64,000 nucleotides of DNA from Rhynchospora pubera (lineage: Eukaryota; Streptophyta; Magnoliopsida; Poales; Cyperaceae): assembly GCA_028095005.1 (NCBI GenBank), contig CM051460.1, positions 188,836,742 to 188,900,741 of the forward strand. The letters run 5' to 3'. Below the pieces are notes generated by a model. That model ran no database searches. It saw nothing but the letters and a program-made list of their open reading frames with translations, and had not been told where the DNA came from. Made by a program: the position numbers and the translations under genes. Shown here piece after piece: positions 56,301 to 64,000 of this stretch (position 1 is its first letter; each line of letters opens with the position of its first letter).

Positions 56301-57264
56301 GCAAACAAAGGAAGAGGAAGGTGCTCAGCCTAAGCACTGCCTGTGTCGCCTGGTCGCCGATCAGTCGCCAAACGTCATCGTCATCTTCTGTCACTGGTCT
56401 CGTCACCAGAACAAGAGAGAAAGAGAGAGTGGTGGGTGTGTGTGTGGGGCGAATGGTGGAGCTGGGGTTTCGGAAAGAGGGAAGAGAGGAGGTGTGAGGT
56501 CTGGTGTTGTGGGTTTGAACGAGAGGAAGAGGAGAGAGGGGTTTGGTCACGGCTGAGGAATTGAGAGGAGAGGTTCCATTGGAGTTTAGGTCAGTGAGGA
56601 GGTATCGAAGAGGAAGAGAGGAGTAGAGGGTATGGGGTCTGTGCTTTGAGTTCGATCGAGAAAGGGAAGGGAATAGGTGAGGTCACGGCTGCGAAAGTGG
56701 GTGAGGTCTCGGCTGAGTTAGCGAGAGAGAGAGAGAGAGAGAGAAGAAGGAGGGGTTACGGAAGAGATGAGTGCGAGTGGGAGAGACGGAAATCTCGAGG
56801 GAGAGATTTTAAGAGATGAACAAGGACGGTGGACACCAAAGAAATTGAAATGAAATCTATACTTTCTGACAAAATCCAACTAATTGATTGGATACCAAAA
56901 AGGGCAACGATCCAAGGGTCCAGAAAAATTCGGGAATTGAAATTCAAATCGGACGACTCAGATGTACAGAAAATTGACTACTAATTTAATTGATCAGTGG
57001 ACTATAGTTTTAAATTAAGTTTTAATCTATATAAATTTTGTGAACTTGATATCAGATTATTGATTAATTTTATTTATTTGTTTGCTTGAAGTTTAGTAAA
57101 TATTATTATCTAAATTTCAATTTTTGGCTGTCTTATATTACAATTTTTGAAAATTTTCTATGAATTTTAAGTCAGTCATTCCTTTTTATCAATTCCATTT
57201 AGTTTAGAAATTATCTATCAATTTTAAAGTTAAATTTTATTTTACAATTTTACGGGTTTTCACA
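53352..57264 (-). mobile_element. solo LTR, 3,913 bp, gypsy (Tekay/Del-like), minus strand
   Basis: Plus-strand ends TGTCACACCCCG and GGGTTTTCACA, flanked by the 5-bp duplication GCATT (53347-53351, 57265-57269). On the element strand it ends TTCGGGGTGTGACA, like the LTRs of the neighbouring array, so the family is probably related. No internal domain, PBS or second LTR was seen, hence solo LTR from LTR-LTR recombination. Open frames inside (for example 55510-55797, 56146-56550) look non-coding. Its length is large for an LTR. Confidence 0.8.
56722..56744. repeat. (GA)n microsatellite in the solo LTR
   Basis: About 11 GA units, within the likely transcribed leader of the LTR. Confidence 0.95.
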
Positions 57265-57269
57265 GCATT

Positions 57270-58402
57270 CGAGATGATGACACCCTATTGTCAGTAGACA
57301 TTTTAGCAATCTCCGTGTTCACCTCTATACAACTGTCAGTTTTCAATTATGTGCCTTATTTTAGTTTTAATTCAATAATAATTGTGGTTTCAGCATTCTT
57401 CCTCAAAGGGTAGGCACCTGGCTCGATAGAAGCTCTTAGTTATTTTGTAATTAATTTTGTAATCCATTTATATTTCTCAATGTACATCTGCAGTGAATTC
57501 AATAATGTTTTTGTAGTCTGGTTACTGAGAAAATTGTTATCTGGCAAAGCCGCAGCTTGGTATCACTTTCTACGAGCAAAGAGACAAGTGCTGATGTGTA
57601 TATATATATATACATATAATTTTTTGTAAAGGTTCAGATAAATTATTTTGCAATATAATTTGCTTTTTGTATGAAAGCTTTGTGTTAGATTTATATAGAT
57701 AATGTGTTTCAAATTATATCATATTGTTCAAAGCTTATTTCATGCTGGATGTGATTTGTACAATTTCTTCCCGTAATCATCATTTAAAAGAAGTCAAATT
57801 TTAAGATATACAAGTTCTTTTCATTTTGGCTATCCTGTTAATTATAATAAAACTGTGGGCACACAATTTTATGTGTATGTTGGTACCGATAGTCTGAATG
57901 CCTGAATGGTTTTATATGTGCATGTTAGTATCGGTTGAAGTTAGACATATCTTATTTCAACTATATCTAGGTATGTATTTATATCTTATTTCATCTATAT
58001 TCATAGTTATAAGGCATTAGATGTAATTAACATTTCTTGGTAGGTGTTCGATAACCTAGTTTAAATATAAATAGTTAAGAATCAAAGGGGGACGAGTAAA
58101 ATTGAAGATTAGGAAAAGAGAAAAAATATAAATTGAAAATGTTTAAAGGGTTTTTGGCAATCATTTCATTTGTAGCCGTTTGATTGAGTAGAAACGAATG
58201 GCTGGATCCAATAGGAGCAGAAATTTGCAGATTGTGTTGTGGCGTCGGATTGTCGGATTCGGATACAAAAATGCGCGATAGGCGATGGCGGCAGAATGGT
58301 TAAGAAAGCGCCGACCTTTAATTTCTTTTCTTTTTTATATGATGAATATGAAAGATTGAAGCGAGAGAGACAGAAAAGCACGTCCCTAGCCGATCCAGAG
58401 AG
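57270..58402. other. intergenic; promoter side of the DUF629 gene
   Basis: AT-rich; (TA)n run at about 57598-57612. A short open stretch near 57520-57590 was not recognised. Confidence 0.5.
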
Positions 58403-58418
58403 AAACCCTAAACCCTAA
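58403..58418 (+). promoter_or_regulatory. double telo-box in the DUF629 gene leader
   Basis: AAACCCTAAACCCTAA, 31 bases before the ATG at 58449; an activating motif common in leaders of broadly expressed plant genes. Confidence 0.6.
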
Positions 58419-58448
58419 TCCTATTGTTTTTGGTGGAGAGAGAGAGTG

Positions 58449-61400
58449 ATGAGGAGGGTGGTTGTACCACCATTATCATACAGAATCTGCGCTGAGGAGG
58501 GCGCGTACCTACGATCAAAAGGGAAAGAGCTTCAATGGAGGGATGTTGTCTCTTCTAATATTGCCTACCGTACCCAGACAGGTAAAGTGACTACATACAA
58601 TCTTATCTTTTTCCGTCTGTGCTTCCCTTATTGTATGATTTGTATCTCTGTATATACAAGAGATGCGCAATTTCCCTTCTCTTGAATTTTTGTTAAACTG
58701 GCTGTAGTGTCATTAAATTTGATAAATTCGGCATCACTTGTTCTATTACTTGAATATATATAAAAATAAAATAAAATTATTATTTCAATACAGGCCTTTT
58801 GTCACCATACCTGTCTATACACAGTTACAAGTAAAATTTTTTTTATGATTTGAGATCTTGTTCATTACATATAATTGTTAATTATTAATTAACTAACAAC
58901 TGCACAACTTTACTTCATCATTACCTTGCTTTACAAGTTATCTTACATTTTTCAAGCTCATAGTCATAGACAGCTTTCCTTATCATGCATATCAATTATT
59001 AGGTTATTTTTTTCTTTTTAAGTTTCCCTCATGCTCCTGTTTTTTCAAGTCCTATAAATCAATTTTGTTGGGCTTGCCATTGCAGAAATGGATGAATTCT
59101 TGAAGGTGTCAGCAAGAGATCTTTTCTACTTCTGCAGCAAGCATGACCCTTCCGGGTTAAGTCTTGATATGCTCTCAAATTCGTTGATGTTTTTCAAATT
59201 GCACAATACATGGCAGGCCTACATCTGCCCCGTCCCCAATTGCCTTTGTCTGTTTCTAGATGATGATTCCCTTGTTCTGCACCTCATCAGCAATCATTGT
59301 ATTTCCTTCCCGTTCCTTCAACAGAACCCCACCGAGGAAGGGAGGTGTGCCAACACCCTTCGTACTCTAGTGTGGAAACCTATAGATGCCAGGGCTGTGG
59401 CCGGACATTTTGAGTCTCTATGCTCTCACACAGACGCTGATCACCTTGCTAATTTGGAATGGCCATTGTCCCATGACCTTAGGAGGAGCAACCTCCTGGC
59501 AAAATTACAAACGAAATTTGAGGAGTTGTTAGGCTCCCTAGAGAGGAGGAAGTCCTTTCCATTGCTCTCTAACGGCTGTTTGAGGGCGCTTATTGCTGTG
59601 GCTTCTGAGGATGTCCTTGCACGCCTTGACCTGACAAACATCGCACTGCCCTCTTTTAGAGCCCTTTTGTATTGCTCCCCACTCTCCTTCCGGTTCATGG
59701 AGGCACAGTCTCTCAGCTGTTTTCTCAATCTCGTGGAGGCGATACGCAATTTAGTTGAGGATCAAGTAACTCGAAATGGAGAATTGAAAGGGAGCCGAGA
59801 CAGCGATGCGGTTTCCTTTGCAGCTGGCTCTGAATACTTTGTTCTAGATGGTGCGAAGTTAGAACCATGCAGGATGGATGGGAAGCTTATGGGCTCTTGG
59901 CTGTTCGAAGCACCTTATTATCCCACCATCAATAAACTACCAGCAGAAGCTTCTAATATCCTTCAACTGGTGAGAAGGAAGGTATCTTCATTTTCTGAAT
60001 GTCTCACAAATGTCTGTGGACAGTCTGATCATAAATGTGGTGCAATCACCTCCTGCTTGAAGATGTGGAATATGGGGCACTGCCTGATGTCACTTCATGA
60101 CAAGTCATCTCGTGAGGTTGCATCTAGTTTCGATGACGCCGTATCGAACAGTGAAACCAACAATAAATATGATTATCAGGTTTGAGTTGAGATACCCGAG
60201 CATTTTCTTTTTCCTATTTTTTTTCTTTTCCTTTGCCATTTGTTATTGATCCAGTAACTCATAATTGTGTCTTCACAAGATGGGGCGCTATCTTCAACTT
60301 ATTGGACATACTTGTGAGCTGCAATTCTTTGAGCTCCAGCTGCGTCGGCTCTGTGCTGTCGACCTCCGCACTTATATTCTGCCACTTTTGAAATCCTGCC
60401 TGCGGGTTTGTAATTTCAGTTTCATACAAAATTATTTTTGGTTTAGAGAAAGAAAAACAAAAAGATTGATGTTTCACATATTCCCTTGTAGATGAAATTG
60501 TATCTGTCGATCGCTGTGGGTGTGGGGCTTGGGTCTGTGACAGGGGATGCTGTTGAAGTAGATGATGCTGGTGAGGTAATAGGATTTTGACTCAACATTA
60601 CATGAGAAAAAATTTGTGTATGTTAGCCTTATTGGTTATACCCGCTTTCTTTACTTGGTTGCTGAACACTTGGCTGATAGTTGTCAGTACTGGATCTGAC
60701 TGGTCTGGTATATGTTGCCGAGTATGGGGCTTGGGTCTGTGACAGGGGATGACGTCGAAGTGGAAGATGCTGATGAGGTAAGAGGATTTGGACTCAACAT
60801 TACATTGAAAATTTGTGTACATAAGCCCAGTTAGGGACGACCCGCCTTCTGTACTTGGTTGCTAAACGCTTGGCTGATAGTTGTTAGTACTGGATCTGAC
60901 TGGTCTGGTATTAGAAATTTGTACCTAAACGTTTTTGCTAGGTTAGATGAACCTTATCGTGTAGGTGCATAGGACAGGGGAACTTACATTTGCTTTTATA
61001 CAACCTATACTGCAGGGTGATGACGGGTCACAAGAAGAGCACTCTGAGGAGCATTCGCATTGCAGATTCGAAGAAAAAACTGCCTCCGAGGATGGCAGTG
61101 ATATGATAATGCCTGACAAAGAGTTGTATTCTGCTCTTCCGGATCCCAGAAATAGTGGCTACCGTGGAAGTATTGGCAGCAGTGGAAGAGGCATAACTAA
61201 AGTTTGTCCCATGATGATAGACGGTGGAGATGCACTGGGGGCAGACCCACCTGGTGCATACACAGAAGACACGTATGGCAGAGTACCCCAGGTTGGATAT
61301 ACTGATGCAGCTCCCTCCAGGAGCAGAACCGGCACAGGGGAAGAGACAGCCGAATCTGAGGCTAAACATGAAGCCATAATGGAGTCAGATGCCGAACCTG

Positions 61401-62092
61401 AGTCAGAAACTGAATCGGAAGAAGAATTTGAAGAAGAATTTGAAGACATACATTCCTGGGATTTTGCTGATTTAGCTGGGGAAACCAACGAAAGTGGCCT
61501 CTTCGTTTGCATGACGTTCAATGATGTTGCGAACCATTGCCTAGAACTAGAACCTGCCAGATTGCGGTATGATGCATTGGATATTTGGGGGTTGAAAACA
61601 AACCCTCTGAAGTACTGGCGCTGCTTTGTATGTGAAAAGAGGTTTCCAGATCAGAAGTCTCATATGTTGCACCTTGAGTTTTACCATGACCTGGGGATTT
61701 CCTGGGATGCTGATTGGTTTGTGCCTTCTCAAGTCCAGCAAGGTGGTGGATCAGGGGTGAATGAGGGTGTTAAGGAAAGGATTTATAGGCTGGATGATTC
61801 CATTACAGTTGATTGCACTCGCAGAACATTTATCGTGGAAATGGAAAAGATTCGAAGTTCATATCAGTACGAAGACGGGGGCAAAGTGCAAGATGCCAGT
61901 CAATTTGAGCTAATAGTCGGGCGCATAAATAGAGAAATCTGTTTCTTGAGGGATATGATTGATGCCAAATGCAGGCTATGTTCGCCATCTGAGGTTGTTG
62001 TCCGTTTATTGCCCTTTTCTTTTCTACAGTTGAAATCCAACCTCGTGCAACATCTCTCTCTCACGCCCTCCCCCTCCCAGTCTCACCCATGA

Positions 62093-62127
<35 letters not shown>

Positions 62128-63124
62128 CGTTGTTGTTGTTATTATTATTATTATTGTTATTACTTTGCAGATTGTTGAGCAAGATGCTGAAGTTAAACAA
62201 CAACTTGCTAGACTTAAAAAGTTGAAGCAAGAGCTTTCCAATTTGTGCATCTCCGACAGCAAGAATGAAATCTTAGTGTACGTCAGTTCCTTTCTGAAGG
62301 TAGATGTCCTAAAGCTGCTCTGGCTTTCTAGTATATATATATATATATATTTAAATGCATCTGAATGTCGAAAGTTGGATGTTGTCATGATTTTCTTATG
62401 TGCTGCAGAAACGAAATCTTATGGATAGCGGGTCTTGGGCATTCAAGAGATTAAAAGTATGTACTCCTCCAGCTCGTTTCACTTGTCCGATCTAAATTTT
62501 CTGTCTTATCCCATGAATACCATCTTTTTCGTTTTTCTTTGTTTTATACGGTGTCTGTTTAGTTGTATTTCCACATATCTTGTTCTGCAAGTGTTTCATT
62601 TAGTTGAAGTGTTTATTCATTTGGGGAAGTTATAAATTGTTACTCTTTTTGATTATAGGCATACTTTACTTTATTATCTGTCATTCAATTTGGTTAACTG
62701 TTTTGTTGATTTTCAGGAGTTACTTGGTTCTATCAAATCCCAACGGTTTCCTTACGCATTCTCCGTCGAGCTAGAATCTCCTGGCAAGGTGGGTGGTTGC
62801 AGCTATGAATGTCTTTATCTTTATCTTTACCTCGCATAAAAATTTTCCCAGTGAAAACTAAAAATTGAATGAATACTACAAGACGAATAACTAGTCTGGG
62901 TGCTTTTAGCTGGTACGTAGGCTAGGCCCGTGCTGGTTACGCGGCAAAACACTAATGCCGCATTTTTTTTCTTTTTTCTTTTTTTAATTTGTGTTTATCC
63001 TGTATTGGTCATCAATAACAGTTATTGTTCACTGATAAATATTATGAGCAGGTGAACATTAGCATTGAGGAACACAATGAGAGGATAGGATTTGCTTATG
63101 CTGGAATTCGTCTGAAATTTGCTG
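58449..63124 (+). CDS. DUF629-type ubiquitin carboxyl-terminal hydrolase-related protein, first nine coding exons (at least 912 residues)
   Basis: Exons: 58449-58581, 59086-60179, 60280-60405, 60492-60575, 61016-61993, 62171-62299, 62409-62456, 62717-62788, 63052-63124; all have GT/AG ends and keep one frame. Plant proteins of this group combine DUF629 with a degenerate USP (UCH) domain; catalytic activity is uncertain. Seen here: a DUF629-like pattern (DEFLKVSARDLFYFC, NTWQAYICPVPNC with a C2H2-like HLISNH, then WKPIDARAVAGHF); a long acidic linker in exon 5 (ESETESEEEFEEEFED); a second C2H2-like finger CFVCEKRFPDQKSHMLH; and a coiled coil (EQDAEVKQQLARLKKLKQEL). Exon 9 (GFAYAGIRLKFAG) ends in split phase at gtaagg, so at least one more exon is required. 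I did not find it; past 63124 lie repeats. The USP part may lie beyond 64000 or be lost. Confidence 0.7.
60523..60911 (+). repeat. about 200-bp tandem duplication covering exon 4 and its intron
   Basis: TGGGGCTTGGGTCTGTGACA occurs at 60523 and 60725, and the resemblance continues to GACTGGTCTGGTAT at 60711 and 60911. The second copy keeps a good donor (GATGAG|gtaaga), but without an acceptor in the right phase it probably is not spliced in. Confidence 0.9.
62094..62160. repeat. (TTG)n-(TTA)n microsatellite in an intron
   Basis: About 16 TTG units followed by TTA units, just before the exon 6 acceptor. Low-complexity frames here are not genes. A (TA)n run lies at about 62332-62350. Confidence 0.95.
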
Positions 63125-63195
63125 GTAAGGTTCCTATCTATTTTCATGTTCCTATCCTTCTTGAAGTCTTTCTATTTTTACAGATGCCTGTTTGC

Positions 63196-63425
63196 AGCAT
63201 GGTTTGAAAACTCGGCCGAGTCCGAGTCGACTCGGGCGAGTCAGAACGGACTCGGCGGAGGACGAGCCGATTTTTGGCGAGTAGGAACGGAATCGGGACA
63301 GAAAGTTGAAATAAGGCGAAATCTAAGTTAGGACTAAAAAATATCCTCGGATTTTTTAGTTGAAATAAGGCGAAATCTAAGTTGAAATAAAATCCGATTT
63401 TTTTCTATCCGATTCGACTCCTTAA
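63196..63425. repeat. GACTCGG-rich repeat
   Basis: Short inverted words ACTCGGCCGAGT, CGAGTCGACTCGGGCGAGTC and CTCGGCGGAGGACGAG in about 100 bases, followed by a duplicated phrase GTTGAAATAAGGCGAAATCT (63306 and 63359). It looks like a mobile repeat inserted in or after the last visible intron of the DUF629 gene. Confidence 0.6.
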
Positions 63426-63960
63426 CTAAAAAAATGTATTATTTTACTATGTTAAATGTTATACACCTAAGTTTTAAACCACAAGGGATTTTATTATGTC
63501 CCTCCTATTGTCCGGTGTTGGGAGTAACTATTATATTCTATCAAAAATTAAGTGATTGCAAGACAATAATAACTAAAAAACTAATTAGAAAACCTATATC
63601 CTGGGCAAAACCCTAACCACTCAGGTTATGTTTTGATGGAGTGAGAATAGAGAATAGAAATAGAAAAAAGTTTATTCCTTATTCCTTATGTAAATATCAA
63701 GGTTTTGTTAGAATATGAATAAGGGCCGGAATAAGCCGAAATTCTTTATTCCTTTGTTGTTTGGTTTTCACCCGAATAAAGAATAAGAGGCTTATTCCTT
63801 ATTCCTTGTGTTATCAAACACACCGATAATTCAATTGAAATGACACCAAGTAAAAGCTCGAGTCAGAATATCTTGATTAACTGTTCAAGTTTTCTAAGAG
63901 TAGAATACATACGTCCATAGATAAAAATATTGATTCTATTTGAAACTTTCAGTTCAACAC
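63425..63960. repeat. dispersed repeat shared with 24119-24462, with an insertion
   Basis: Colinear similarity to the DUF3444 leader intron (ATGTATTATTT, GAGTAACTATTATAT, CCTGGGCAA, TAATTCAATTGAAATGACAC). At 63624-63834 an extra 211 bp splits it, with ends GGTTATGTTTTGATGG and TTATCAAACACACC and inner CTTATTCC words, i.e. a MITE. Confidence 0.7.
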
Positions 63961-64000
63961 CAAAAAGTAACAAAATAATTGATAAATAAATACACAATAA

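Noticed and set aside
56146..56550. 134-residue minus-strand frame
   Set aside because: Within the leader-like part of the solo LTR and without domain features; likely chance.
62024..62388. Poly-Asn and poly-Thr frames
   Set aside because: Products of the (TTG)n/(TTA)n microsatellite in an intron.

Overview
The window is nuclear DNA of a flowering plant, most likely a eudicot. Evidence: intron-bearing genes with canonical GT-AG junctions and telo-box (AAACCCTAA) leaders; plant-type families (coiled-coil NLR, DUF3444 and DUF629 proteins, 82-residue ribosomal protein eS21); and a dense mix of plant transposons (copia, gypsy, Mutator, hAT, Helitron, LINE, MITE). I cannot name the species.

Layout. 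1-4001: 5' part of a minus-strand Ty1/copia element, with a 1,566-bp LTR carrying an unusual palindromic repeat in U3 and a gag frame cut by one TGA. 4002-7270: gene-poor, with two Helitron-type 3' ends facing outward. 7279-10867: a hAT MITE abutting the promoter of a two-exon CNL resistance gene whose MHD motif is degenerate. 12488-15110: RPS21 (eS21), minus strand, with a LINE in an intron. 15111-21200: hAT and MITE insertions around a small secreted protein gene (17564-18557, minus). 22173-24900: DUF3444 gene, minus. 25386-33100: fold-back element, MITEs, 5'-truncated LINE, 1,585-bp solo LTR, Helitron 3' end and a CDK pseudogene fragment. 34.0-40.8 kb: a Mutator-like (MULE) domain with a broken transposase, small passenger-like genes and a recurrent palindrome ACGCGTTTTATAAACGCGT. 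40808-53035: 4.77 tandem copies of a 2,564-bp LTR-plus-internal unit of a gutted Tekay/Del-type gypsy element. 53352-57264: a 3.9-kb solo LTR. 58449-63124 onward: a multi-exon DUF629 (ubiquitin-hydrolase-related) gene, 3' end not recognised in the window.

The most interesting region is the MULE domain. The same palindrome lies upstream of each of its transcription units, including a divergent promoter between two small genes, one carrying a peptide resembling the N-terminal region of SUVH5/6 histone methyltransferases. This resembles in outline the Arabidopsis VANDAL elements, whose VANC protein recognises short repeated motifs in the element's non-coding DNA and lifts silencing; the functional analogy is inference. 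Second is the LTR array, each LTR of which holds perfect RNA polymerase III A and B boxes followed by TTTT, which brings to mind the 5S-bearing Cassandra TRIMs.
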